Of a stretch of DNA of 43,219 nucleotides, positions 1 to 6,836 are shown piece by piece. Both the position numbers and the translations under genes were made by a program. This DNA is from DATAMF01 sp964472565 (GTDB lineage Bacteria; Chloroflexota; Anaerolineae; Aggregatilineales; Aggregatilineaceae): positions 1 to 43,219 of the forward strand of contig CAYYNB010000034.1 of NCBI GenBank assembly GCA_964472565.1, given 5' to 3'. Within the stretch, counting starts at the first letter, position 1, and every line of letters starts with the position of its first letter. Below the pieces are notes generated by a model, which was given only the letters and a program-made list of their open reading frames with translations, was not told the origin of the DNA and searched no databases.

Positions 1-113
1 ACCTGATGGTGGAACTGATCAACCCGGTCGCCCTCGAAAAAGGGTCCAAGTTCGCCATCCGCGAAGGTGGACTTACCGTTGGCGCGGGTGTCATCACTGA
101 TATCCTGGACTAA
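1..113 (+). CDS. tuf: Elongation factor Tu, C-terminal end (partial)
   Basis: The reading frame that ends at TAA 111-113 encodes the last 36 residues of EF-Tu. It contains the family's closing motif, with FAIREGG followed by TVGAGV and a final ILD, which belongs to the domain III beta-barrel. EF-Tu carries aminoacyl-tRNA to the ribosome as a GTP-bound complex in the cytoplasm. The gene starts outside the window, so nothing can be said about its start or promoter. Its position before rpmG, tRNA-Trp, secE and nusG matches the order found in many bacteria. A short GC-rich hairpin follows the stop. Confidence 0.95.
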   Translation, partial: LMVELINPVALEKGSKFAIREGGLTVGAGVITDILD

Positions 114-122
114 GATGTTATT

Positions 123-150
123 GGGTCGGGATTATCCTTCCCGACCCTTT
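123..150 (+). terminator. Weak hairpin after tuf
   Basis: GGGTCGGG (123-130) pairs perfectly with CCCGACCC (140-147) around a 9-base loop and is followed by only three T residues. The T-run is short, so this is probably a leaky terminator or a processing/stability hairpin that lets some transcription continue into rpmG, 27 bases downstream. Confidence 0.5.
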
Positions 151-176
151 CACCCGTTTAACGGGGTTGGTGAGTT

Positions 177-344
177 ATGGCAAAGAAGAAAGATGTTCGT
201 CTGGTAATTCACCTCGCTTGTACAGAGTGCAAAGAGCGGAATTACACGTCGGAGAAAAACCGGCGCAACGATCAGCAGCGTCTCGAATTGCAGAAATATT
301 GCTCGCGCTGCCGGAAGCACACTTTACATCGGGAAACCAAGTAG
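177..344 (+). CDS. rpmG: 50S ribosomal protein L33
   Basis: This 55-residue protein begins MAKKKDVRLV and matches the usual length of bacterial L33, a small basic protein of the large ribosomal subunit. Two Cys pairs, CTEC near residues 16-19 and CSRC near 42-45, form the zinc-binding site of the zinc-containing (C+) L33 form. It lies between tuf and tRNA-Trp as in many genomes. A longer reading frame in another phase overlaps it, but that translation resembles nothing and lacks the zinc motif. Confidence 0.95.
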   Translation: MAKKKDVRLVIHLACTECKERNYTSEKNRRNDQQRLELQKYCSRCRKHTLHRETK

Positions 345-377
345 TTACAATAGTGGGGCAGTAGTGTCCCGCCATTT

Positions 378-450
378 AGGGGAGTAGCTCAATTGGCAGA
401 GCGGCGGTCTCCAAAACCGTAGGTTGTGGGTTCGATTCCTGCCTCCCCTG
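378..450 (+). tRNA. trnW: tRNA-Trp (anticodon CCA)
   Basis: A full cloverleaf can be drawn by hand. The acceptor stem AGGGGAG (378-384) pairs with CTCCCCT (443-449). The D stem is GCTC/GAGC (387-390, 399-402). The anticodon stem is GCGGT/ACCGT (404-408, 416-420) with loop CTCCAAA and anticodon CCA at 411-413. The T arm has loop TTCGATT (431-437). The discriminator base is G450. The 3' CCA is not encoded, so it must be added after transcription. It sits 33 bases after rpmG and upstream of secE. Confidence 0.96.
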
Positions 451-466
451 TCAACTTCTTTTTGCC

Positions 467-489
467 GACACCGTCCTTGCGACGGTGTC
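467..489 (+). terminator. Perfect hairpin between tRNA-Trp and secE
   Basis: GACACCGTC (467-475) and GACGGTGTC (481-489) form a perfect 9-bp stem with a 5-base loop (CTTGC). The following bases are TTGGATAT, so there is no proper U-tract. It may act as a partial terminator/attenuator or as a boundary for trimming the tRNA 3' end. The sequence alone does not distinguish these. Confidence 0.5.
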
Positions 490-528
490 TTGGATATAGG
501 CAATAGTAATTAGATCGAGGAGTCTATA

Positions 529-1047
529 GTGGCACGCACTCGAGTTCAAAATCCAGAATCGGACGAGATGGACGATATCGTTGAAGAAGTCGATGAAGAA
601 GAGGAAGAGGCAGTCGAGTCTGCTGAACCAATTTCTGACCGTCGCCGTCGCCGTCAACGTAACATGGAAGGCACAACCGCAGCGCCAACGACCCGTAAGG
701 ATCGCCCCACTCCCAGTACCCGCGAGAAACAAAAACGCGGTGTGGGTTCCACTGGGATTGTAAATCGTATCCCTGTGGTGCGTGGCATTGTTGCTTATTT
801 TCGCGGTGTTTCTTCTGAAATGCGGAAAGTAACTTGGCCTTCCCGCGAAGATACCTATCGGTTGACGGGCATCGTGTTGGCCGTTACCATCGCATTTGCG
901 GTGGCTTTAGGCGCACTCGATACCTTCTTCTCCTGGTGGTTCCGTCAGGCCTTCGATACCGATACTGAAACGATCTTCCTGGCGGTTGCCTTTGTGCTGG
1001 CGGTTGTGCTTGGGGGAACGTATACTCTATTCCGCAACCGGATTTAA
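529..1047 (+). CDS. secE: Preprotein translocase subunit SecE
   Basis: SecE clamps the SecY channel in the cytoplasmic membrane. The diagnostic amphipathic segment is present, with the core motif EMRKVTWPSREDTYR near residues 100-114, followed by a hydrophobic helix of about 24 residues. A second hydrophobic helix near 145-165 follows, which single-helix SecE proteins lack. The first 75 or so residues are very acidic and then Arg-rich and look disordered. At 172 residues it is much longer than the roughly 60-residue single-helix form. The start is GTG at 529, with GAGGAG at 517-522 six bases upstream. nusG follows. Confidence 0.93.
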   Translation: MARTRVQNPESDEMDDIVEEVDEEEEEAVESAEPISDRRRRRQRNMEGTTAAPTTRKDRPTPSTREKQKRGVGSTGIVNRIPVVRGIVAYFRGVSSEMRKVTWPSREDTYRLTGIVLAVTIAFAVALGALDTFFSWWFRQAFDTDTETIFLAVAFVLAVVLGGTYTLFRNRI

Positions 1048-1111
1048 CCATCCATTCGGATCGGTAATGTTGGCCCTACGTCCATGGGCGATAGGTGTAT
1101 AAGGTGTGACG

Positions 1112-1819
1112 ATGTTTGACGATGAGTACCACGACGAGGACGTAGACTTCGATCCTGAGCCTATTTATTTAGACGAAGAGATCGAAGAACAAGCAGCCGA
1201 CGAACCAGAAGAGAATCTGGGGAACTTTACCGCAGTTCTTAGCTCCGGGCTGGGCACGGAAACCGATCAGCCGGTATCTGAAGAAACCAGCGACGAATCG
1301 CGCAAATGGTACGTGGTGCATTGTTACTCCGGTCAGGAGAACAAAGTGCATCATGCGATTATGCAGCGTATCGAAACCATGGGCATGCAAGACAAAATTT
1401 TTGATGTCGTTGTTCCCACGGAAGAAGAAATCGAAGTCCGCGAGGGCAAGCGCCGCACCGTAGAACGTCGTGTCTTCCCAGGTTATATCCTGGTCCAGAT
1501 GGTGATGGACGAAGACTCCTGGTATGTGGTGCGCAATACCCCTGGTGTTACGGGTTTTGTGGGCATGGGCAACGAACCCACCCCGCTGCGTCCTGAAGAA
1601 GTCAACCAGATCATGCGCCGGATGGAAGCTGAAGCGCCCAAAATTAAAGTCACCTTCCGCCCCGGTCAGAAAGTACGTATCATCGATGGTCCATTTAACG
1701 AATTTATTGGGACTGTGGGTGATATCGATATGGAAAAAGCGAAAGTCCGCGTGTTAGTGTCCTTCTTTGGGCGCGAAACACCGGTTGAATTGGACTTTTT
1801 GCAAGTCGAAAAAGCCTAG
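1112..1819 (+). CDS. nusG: Transcription termination/antitermination protein NusG
   Basis: NusG binds RNA polymerase and modulates pausing, Rho termination and coupling to ribosomes. The NGN domain starts at about residue 65 with KWYVVHCYSGQE and includes RRVFPGYILVQM and RNTPGVTGFVG. A C-terminal KOW domain begins near VRIIDGPFNEFIGTVGD. An acidic N-terminal extension of about 60 residues precedes the NGN domain and is not in the E. coli protein. I prefer ATG 1112 because AAGG (1101-1104) lies seven bases upstream. A GTG at 1106 is possible but would sit against that site. Confidence 0.95.
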   Translation: MFDDEYHDEDVDFDPEPIYLDEEIEEQAADEPEENLGNFTAVLSSGLGTETDQPVSEETSDESRKWYVVHCYSGQENKVHHAIMQRIETMGMQDKIFDVVVPTEEEIEVREGKRRTVERRVFPGYILVQMVMDEDSWYVVRNTPGVTGFVGMGNEPTPLRPEEVNQIMRRMEAEAPKIKVTFRPGQKVRIIDGPFNEFIGTVGDIDMEKAKVRVLVSFFGRETPVELDFLQVEKA

Positions 1820-1821
1820 CA

Positions 1822-1873
1822 GCGACTGTGTCGCACTATCGATAGACCGTCAGCCGCTCCCGTAACGGGAGCG
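1822..1873 (+). promoter_or_regulatory. Tandem hairpins in the nusG-rplK leader
   Basis: Two perfect stem-loops lie in the 82-base spacer. The first is GCGAC/GTCGC (1822-1826, 1830-1834) with loop TGT. The second is CGCTCCCG/CGGGAGCG (1855-1862, 1866-1873) with loop TAA. Neither has a U-tract, so they are unlikely to be intrinsic terminators. In many bacteria the rplK leader carries the ribosomal protein L1 autoregulatory site. That role is possible here, but I did not match the L1 consensus. Confidence 0.4.
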
Positions 1874-1901
1874 TGCTCTGTGTGCAAGGAACAAAAAAGT
1901 C

Positions 1902-2327
1902 ATGGCAAAGAAAGTCAAAGCAGTTGTTACGCTCCAGATTTCGGCTGGCAAGGCCAATCCTGCCCCGCCAATTGGTCCGGCGCTGGCGCAGCATGGTATC
2001 AACCTGATGGCCTTCTGCAAGGAATACAACGCCCGTACCAGCAATCGTATCGGCGAAGTGATTCCCGCAGAAATCACCATCTTCACTGACAGCTCGTTTA
2101 AATTTATTCTCAAGAGTCCGCCTACTGCCTTTTTGCTTCGTCGCGCAGCCGGTCTGGACAAGGGGTCTTCGGAACCCAATCGGAATAAAGTGGGCAAGCT
2201 GACTCGCCAGCAAATTCAGGAAATCGCTGAGATCAAAATGAAAGACCTCAACGCGATTGATCTCGAAGGTGCAATGCACCAGGTCGAAGGCACTGCCCGC
2301 AGTATGGGCATCACTGTTGAAGGTTAA
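1902..2327 (+). CDS. rplK: 50S ribosomal protein L11
   Basis: This 141-residue protein has the normal length of L11, which together with 23S rRNA forms the GTPase-associated center. The N-terminal domain carries the conserved segment PAPPIGPALAQHGIN near residues 21-35, part of the thiostrepton/factor-binding region. The C-terminal RNA-binding domain includes SPPTAFLL and ends in GTARSMGI. An AAGGA sequence lies upstream of ATG 1902. It is followed by rplA after 55 bases, in the usual rplK-rplA order. Confidence 0.97.
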   Translation: MAKKVKAVVTLQISAGKANPAPPIGPALAQHGINLMAFCKEYNARTSNRIGEVIPAEITIFTDSSFKFILKSPPTAFLLRRAAGLDKGSSEPNRNKVGKLTRQQIQEIAEIKMKDLNAIDLEGAMHQVEGTARSMGITVEG

Positions 2328-2382
2328 GCGTCCCGCACAAAGTGGGAGGGCTTTAGCCCATTAATACCACGAGGAGATTAGA

Positions 2383-3102
2383 ATGACTCAACACGGTAAA
2401 AAATTCTTGGCGGCCCTGGAAAAAATAGACCGTCAAAAACTCTACAGCCCCATTGATGCAATTACTCTTACCAAAGAAATTGCACCGGCCAAGTTCGACG
2501 AAACTGTCGAAGTTCACCTGCGTCTCGGTATCGACCCCCGCCACAGCGATCAGCAGATTCGCACCACCGTGATCTTGCCTCATGGTTTGGGTAAGACCGT
2601 GCGCGTCTTGGTCTTTGCTGAAGGTGAAGGCGCTCGTATCGCTCAGGAAGCTGGTGCAGATTACGTGGCCGACGACGAAATGATCGCGCGGATTGCGAAC
2701 GAGGGCTGGACTGATTTCGATGTCGCGCTTGCGGTGCCCGACATGATGCGTAAGATTGGCCGCTTGGGTAAGGTGCTGGGTCGTAAGGGCCTGATGCCAA
2801 ATCCCAAAGGTGGCACCCTGATCCCGCCGGAAGACATTCCGCGCGCCATTCAGGAAGCACGCGCAGGCCGTATCGAGTTCCGTAACGACAAGACGGCCAA
2901 TATTCATGTCCCGATTGGCAAGAAGAGCTTTACGGCAGAGCAGTTGAGCGACAATATGGCGGCGGTAATGGATGCTCTTCGTCGCGCACGCCCTGCTGCG
3001 GCGAAAGGTACCTATATTCGCCGCGTCGTCTTGACCACCACCATGGGGCCGGGCGTCCGCGTTGACCCCAACGAAGCGCAGGCAATGACGGTCGGAGCGT
3101 AA
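2383..3102 (+). CDS. rplA: 50S ribosomal protein L1
   Basis: L1 forms the mobile L1 stalk that helps release E-site tRNA, and in many bacteria it represses its own operon by binding mRNA. The 239-residue length is typical. Conserved segments are visible: GADYVADDEMI near residue 90, the LGKVLGRKGLMPNPKGGT block near 127-144, and a C-terminal TTTMGPGVRVD. GAGGAG lies about eight bases before ATG 2383. A strong terminator follows, so this is the last gene of the block. rplJ and rplL, which usually follow, are absent. Confidence 0.97.
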   Translation: MTQHGKKFLAALEKIDRQKLYSPIDAITLTKEIAPAKFDETVEVHLRLGIDPRHSDQQIRTTVILPHGLGKTVRVLVFAEGEGARIAQEAGADYVADDEMIARIANEGWTDFDVALAVPDMMRKIGRLGKVLGRKGLMPNPKGGTLIPPEDIPRAIQEARAGRIEFRNDKTANIHVPIGKKSFTAEQLSDNMAAVMDALRRARPAAAKGTYIRRVVLTTTMGPGVRVDPNEAQAMTVGA

Positions 3103-3138
3103 AAACGGCTGCTGATCTATCGAATGCGACAGGCTTTT

Positions 3139-3172
3139 AACCGGAGACATTGGCTCTCCGGTTTTTTGTTTT
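3139..3172 (+). terminator. Intrinsic terminator after rplA
   Basis: AACCGGAGA (3139-3147) pairs perfectly with TCTCCGGTT (3155-3163) around a 7-base loop, followed by a T-rich tail of six T, one G and four T. This is a textbook Rho-independent terminator and closes the secE-nusG-rplK-rplA transcription unit. Confidence 0.92.
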
Positions 3173-3200
3173 CTCGCCCTGTATCCGGGCGTTAGAACCT

Positions 3201-3236
3201 CAAGTTAGTCTTCCAAGTTAGTCACTCAAGTTAGTC
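3201..3236 (+). repeat. Three direct repeats of CAAGTTAGTC, 13-base period
   Basis: CAAGTTAGTC occurs exactly at 3201-3210, 3214-3223 and 3227-3236, separated by three-base spacers (TTC and ACT). The period is slightly more than one helical turn. It lies just upstream of the putative promoter at 3247-3275, where an activator or repressor could bind cooperatively. No known binding protein is recognised. Confidence 0.8.
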
Positions 3237-3246
3237 TGTCACGACC

Positions 3247-3275
3247 ATGACAACGCGCCATATCCGTGTTATGCT
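3247..3275 (+). promoter_or_regulatory. Putative sigma-70-type promoter for the macro-domain gene
   Basis: ATGACA (3247-3252) resembles the -35 consensus in five of six positions. It lies exactly 17 bases from TATGCT (3270-3275), a four-of-six -10 match. Transcription would start about 205 bases before the gene at 3490, giving a long leader. This was found by eye only. Confidence 0.45.
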
Positions 3276-3344
3276 GCTAATGAAGATGCACCTTGACAGT
3301 TTTTCTCCGATTCACATGGGATGCAAATCCACCATTCGCTGTCT

Positions 3345-3382
3345 CATTCGTGACACGAAACGCCCATTTCCTGTCACGAATG
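3345..3382. promoter_or_regulatory. Perfect 11-bp inverted repeat in the leader
   Basis: CATTCGTGACA (3345-3355) and TGTCACGAATG (3372-3382) are exact reverse complements separated by 16 bases. The arms could bind a dimeric or tetrameric regulator, or the RNA could fold into a stem-loop. There is no U-tract, so it is not a normal intrinsic terminator. Confidence 0.65.
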
Positions 3383-3489
3383 CGTAGATTTTCCCAACAT
3401 CTTTCCGCGTCTTTCCCTCAGACAGCTCGAAACCGGACCTAAAGGGGGGGCGGGGAGCTGTTCATTGTCAGAATGTTTTGAGGCCTTAA

Positions 3490-3957
3490 ATGACTATTCA
3501 GGTTGTCCAGGGCGACATTTTTTTAACCCGGATGCAAGCTCTGTTGATCGGCTTAAATGCAGCCGGACGAACGGACATCACGCCGGTTTTTACAGCGTTA
3601 CAGGATCAATATCCTGTTTTCATCAGCGATTACCGGAAGCGTATCTCCGCCGGAAAAAACAGGCCCGGTGACGTTTGGATGTGGCGCAGCGGTGAACGGT
3701 GGATACTCGGAAGCATTGTGCAAGAGACGCCTCAAGGCGCAATGCGGCTGCGTTATGTCGAAACAATGCTGTTGAATTTATATAAAAGTGTTGAGCAGGA
3801 AAGCTTGCGCAGTTTAGCCGTTTATCTGCCGGTAGAACCACCGGAACGGGCAGCGATCCACGATTTGCTTAACCATTACTTGCCGCTGCTGGACCTACCC
3901 GTTACTGTGTATGAAACTTACCAGCGCCATATTTGCGCAGAATGCGAAAGTTCTTAA
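3490..3957 (+). CDS. Divergent macro-domain-like protein
   Basis: The 155-residue protein opens with IQVVQGDIF and then LLIGLNAAGRTD. This resembles the first strand and ligand loop of macro domains (consensus VVxGDI...VNAAN), which bind or hydrolyse ADP-ribose. The middle, with YRKRISAGKNRPGDVW, and the later segment YVETMLLNLYKSVEQESLRSL also fit the DarG-type macro fold. The Gly-rich second ligand loop is not obvious, so activity is uncertain. GAGG (3480-3483) lies six bases before ATG 3490. No DarT-like toxin is adjacent. It overlaps the convergent transglycosylase gene by four bases at its end. Confidence 0.55.
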   Translation: MTIQVVQGDIFLTRMQALLIGLNAAGRTDITPVFTALQDQYPVFISDYRKRISAGKNRPGDVWMWRSGERWILGSIVQETPQGAMRLRYVETMLLNLYKSVEQESLRSLAVYLPVEPPERAAIHDLLNHYLPLLDLPVTVYETYQRHICAECESS

Positions 3958-4616
3958 GGCGCGGTCTGGTTTTGTAATGCATTTGTGCAGAGCGGTTGCC
4001 CATAGGTTAACCATTCTTCCAGTGTGGCGCTTGTCTCGCTTCCATTCATTACATCTTGCCACAACCCGGTTCCCCAATAGTAATAGCGTTGTGTTTCGTT
4101 TGCCCATTGCGAAGGTGCCACAAAACCACCGTTGTAACACGCCAGCGCGCCGCCCATATCCCAATCGGCAAATGCCAGGCAGCTTTCGAGATGTGCCATG
4201 CCGCGCCGGACATTGGTATCCGGATCGAGCATATTATCACCGTTCTGGAAATTGAATGGCATGACCTGCATAATGCCAATCGCACCAGCGCCGGAGATCG
4301 CTAATGGATCGCCACACGACTCCATTTGCATAATGATCGCGATGACATTCGGGTTCAGATCATATTCCTGCGCCCATTGCTGAATACGGTTTTGCCAGTA
4401 CATGACACCGGGAGCATAAAAAGTCGCCAATGGCGCTTCGGGGTTTTTGATGTCTTGTGGCGTTTTTGATCTGCTAAACGGAATTTTTCCCGAACTGATA
4501 ATGCTGAACACAATAATTACAATTCCAATCAGCCCGACAATACCTGCTCCCTGGCGAAATGTAAGCCGATGAGCGTTTTTTTTCGGAGTGGATTTCGGTG
4601 GTATTTTTTTGACCAT
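3954..4616 (-). CDS. Membrane-anchored lytic transglycosylase, SLT domain
   Basis: This enzyme cleaves peptidoglycan glycan strands to form 1,6-anhydro ends. Residues 1-22 are basic and cytoplasmic, a single transmembrane helix spans about 24-42, and a C-terminal soluble-lytic-transglycosylase domain follows. The catalytic Glu is Glu-99 in MQMESCGDP, followed by the goose-lysozyme-type motifs GAIGIMQVMP and ALACYNGG. At 220 residues it is a compact SLT protein. It is the last gene of the minus-strand run and starts six bases after the stop of the site-2 protease gene, suggesting co-transcription. Confidence 0.88.
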   Translation of the reverse strand: MVKKIPPKSTPKKNAHRLTFRQGAGIVGLIGIVIIVFSIISSGKIPFSRSKTPQDIKNPEAPLATFYAPGVMYWQNRIQQWAQEYDLNPNVIAIIMQMESCGDPLAISGAGAIGIMQVMPFNFQNGDNMLDPDTNVRRGMAHLESCLAFADWDMGGALACYNGGFVAPSQWANETQRYYYWGTGLWQDVMNGSETSATLEEWLTYGQPLCTNALQNQTAP

Positions 4617-4622
4617 ACCGTT

Positions 4623-5795
4623 TTAGGGAGTGATCAGTTGGAGCGGATTCGGGACAAAAACCAGCACGAAAATGATCAATGCCGCATAGCCCACTCTGCG
4701 TCGGCGATTATCCAGCGGTGTAACACTGTCTAATGGCACGGCGTAAAAGCGCCCCACAACCAGCAAAATGAGCGTCCAGAATAGCCAGTTGGGGTTGAAT
4801 AACGACAGAATCATAAACCCCGTAACCACGGGAATATAGAGGCGTCGCGCTTGTTGCCCAAACAGGGTAAAAGTGACATGTCCGCCATCTAACTGCCCTA
4901 ATGGGATCAGGTTGAGTGCTGTAACGAATAACCCTGTCCAGCCCGCTTTCGCGAGTTGGTTGATAAACACATCCTCTTCCCCATTCGGCAGAAATTCACC
5001 AAAGATGAGTGCTTTAGCACCCGTGTAGATCAGCGAGTCACCTTCCAGGATATATGGATCATCCGGCAGCGGTTCGACCTTCGATGTTGCAAGCCCGATA
5101 ATCAGAATGGGAATGGCAACAACGAGTCCGGCTAACGGCCCAGCGGCCCCCACATCAAACAGTACTTTACGATTGCGCATCGGTGCCCGCAGTTGAATAA
5201 ATGCACCAAGCGTCCCAAATCCACTGAGTGGCATCGGAATAAAATACGGCAGCGTAACATTTACCTTGTGATAGCGTGCCGCAAAATAGTGCCCCAGTTC
5301 ATGTGTTCCCAAAATGAGAAGCAGGCTTAAAGCATAGGGCCAACCCCGCCAGATTTCACTCAGAGGTGGCGCTTCCGTCTCGTTTTGCAGTCCGGCCTGA
5401 TGCAGCGCCCCCACATAGAGCAGGCTAAACGCCGTCAGCACAAACAGCAGTGCGTTCGGCCACCAGGAACGCGGTGGTGGATGGATTCGGCCTTTGAGCG
5501 CCAGAATAACATGCTGCCCCTCTTCATTGGTCGATAACAGCGGATGATAGTCCAATGGCGCAAAGTTCGCTTCCAGCCGCTCATAAGCCATTTCACTGTC
5601 GATACGCAGCCGTCCCGTGAATGCCAGGCTGATCGGGTGGGCCTGATTCGTGTCAACTTTATAAATGTCCATCACAGAAGCAACTGTTGTTTCAAGTTGT
5701 TCCATGTCAGGATTTTTGGGTTTTTCAACCGTTGGAATAGCAGGTGCAGGCGAGTGATGATTGCCACCCGCCATTGTCGATGGTTCATTCAGCAT
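4623..5795 (-). CDS. Site-2-protease-type membrane zinc metalloprotease (M50)
   Basis: M50 proteases cut substrates within the membrane, often releasing transcription factors or anti-sigma factors. The zinc-binding motif HELGHYFAARYH is at residues 165-176, and the third ligand lies in LNLIPLGQLDGGH with Asp-303. Several hydrophobic helices surround these motifs. The first 110 residues are soluble. No PDZ domain is apparent, so it resembles the EGY1/cyanobacterial-type S2P more than RseP. It lies 12 bases after the lipoprotein stop and just before the transglycosylase. Its substrate cannot be told from sequence. Confidence 0.88.
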   Translation of the reverse strand: MLNEPSTMAGGNHHSPAPAIPTVEKPKNPDMEQLETTVASVMDIYKVDTNQAHPISLAFTGRLRIDSEMAYERLEANFAPLDYHPLLSTNEEGQHVILALKGRIHPPPRSWWPNALLFVLTAFSLLYVGALHQAGLQNETEAPPLSEIWRGWPYALSLLLILGTHELGHYFAARYHKVNVTLPYFIPMPLSGFGTLGAFIQLRAPMRNRKVLFDVGAAGPLAGLVVAIPILIIGLATSKVEPLPDDPYILEGDSLIYTGAKALIFGEFLPNGEEDVFINQLAKAGWTGLFVTALNLIPLGQLDGGHVTFTLFGQQARRLYIPVVTGFMILSLFNPNWLFWTLILLVVGRFYAVPLDSVTPLDNRRRRVGYAALIIFVLVFVPNPLQLITP

Positions 5796-5807
5796 AGATC
5801 AATTCCA

Positions 5808-6836
5808 TTACCCTGGTGGTATCTCGGCAGGCGGCGGAAGCATTTCCCACTCTCTCGATTCAGCATTGAGCGCCACGATACCACCATTCAACGTTCGTAA
5901 ATAGAGTGTAGCAATACTTGGTTCTGCCGAGTCAGATTGGTACATGCCTTCATAAGAAACTTCCGGTCCTGTTGCCCATCCCAACCGGTTTCGCACGTTT
6001 TCGTTTTCACGCCATACTTTACCAAATCCGCGCATGGGTTGCAGCAAATCGCTGGGCGGAACCAGGCTTTCGTCACTTTCGGGCTGACCATCTTCAAAGT
6101 TATCTGGATATTGCGCCCACTGTGGCGACCTGTCATCGTCGAAAATAACATAAATCCGATCTTCAGTGGCGACCCAGATCATACGGCCATGCTCAAAATT
6201 TTGCTCGACCTGGTTAGAAATCTGGGGATCGGTGGCCGAGCAGGTTTCGGGTGCAGGCTCAAAAAACCAGACATCGGCGCAGCGCAGCGGAATGAGAAGT
6301 TCCTGTTCCACATTCGTTCCAGGCATATCGGCAGTCAGCACAAACCGCGCGGCATCTCGATCACTGGCGCGTGTGCCGACTGTAATTTTCCCTTGTGCTT
6401 CCACATCCCACCGGTAAATGCGCTCTCCATCATCATTGACTCGATAGATTTGAGCTTGATCAGCACCTTTCACGCTCCAGAACAATGTAACATTATCACC
6501 GGGTGTGACAGCTTCACTGTCTGTGGTGAAATATTCAACCGTTAGACCTGCCAGTGTCGGTTCACGCGTAGCTGTCAACGTTGCCGGAGCCGGTGTACGT
6601 GTGGGTGCGAGCAGATTAGTGGGTGAAGGACCAAAAGTTGGTGTGGTCGCGGGTTGGAATGTTGATGTATAAACAGGAACCAGCGCTGCACTGATAGCTG
6701 CCGTCGGTGTTTCAGATGGAACAGGAACTGGCGTTGTTGGCTCAAGTGTAAACACAACAGGTTGCGCATTTCCTCCACAAGCGGCAAGAGCAACAACTAA
6801 TCCCAGCATGAAAATAAAGGCTAAACGATGCATCAA
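5808..6836 (-). CDS. Secreted lipoprotein with Thr/Pro linker and C-terminal LGFP-like region
   Basis: The N-terminus has a hydrophobic signal ending in the lipobox LAAC near residue 20, followed by about 65 residues rich in Thr and Pro that probably span the wall. A beta-sandwich-like region follows with TPGDNVTLFWSVKGA. The C-terminal 130 residues contain FEHGRMIW, MRGFGKVWRENENVRNRLGWA and TLNGGIVAL, a combination frequent in Chloroflexota exported proteins and reminiscent of LGFP-type wall-associated repeats. Function is unknown. Its start codon overlaps the histidine kinase stop by four bases (ATGA), implying translational coupling. Confidence 0.75.
   Translation of the reverse strand: MMHRLAFIFMLGLVVALAACGGNAQPVVFTLEPTTPVPVPSETPTAAISAALVPVYTSTFQPATTPTFGPSPTNLLAPTRTPAPATLTATREPTLAGLTVEYFTTDSEAVTPGDNVTLFWSVKGADQAQIYRVNDDGERIYRWDVEAQGKITVGTRASDRDAARFVLTADMPGTNVEQELLIPLRCADVWFFEPAPETCSATDPQISNQVEQNFEHGRMIWVATEDRIYVIFDDDRSPQWAQYPDNFEDGQPESDESLVPPSDLLQPMRGFGKVWRENENVRNRLGWATGPEVSYEGMYQSDSAEPSIATLYLRTLNGGIVALNAESREWEMLPPPAEIPPG

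Larger units (their letters stand above)
3173..3489. other. Non-coding spacer and leader of the macro-domain gene
   Basis: No gene-like frame is visible here. The stretch holds, in order: three copies of a decamer at 13-base period (3201-3236), a likely promoter (3247-3275), a perfect inverted repeat (3345-3382), a 13-mer also present upstream of the exported-peptide gene (3429-3441), and a run of seven G. The density of elements suggests an elaborate regulatory leader of about 200 bases. Confidence 0.6.

Noticed and set aside
167..364. 65-residue frame over the L33 gene
   Set aside because: It is a different phase of the rpmG sequence, lacks the zinc motifs and starts at a non-ATG codon without a ribosome site.
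2353..3150. 265-residue minus-strand frame opposite rplA
   Set aside because: It is fully antisense to a clear ribosomal protein gene, and its translation resembles no family.
3201..3236. Possible CRISPR-like array
   Set aside because: The repeats are only ten bases with three-base spacers and no cas genes are present.
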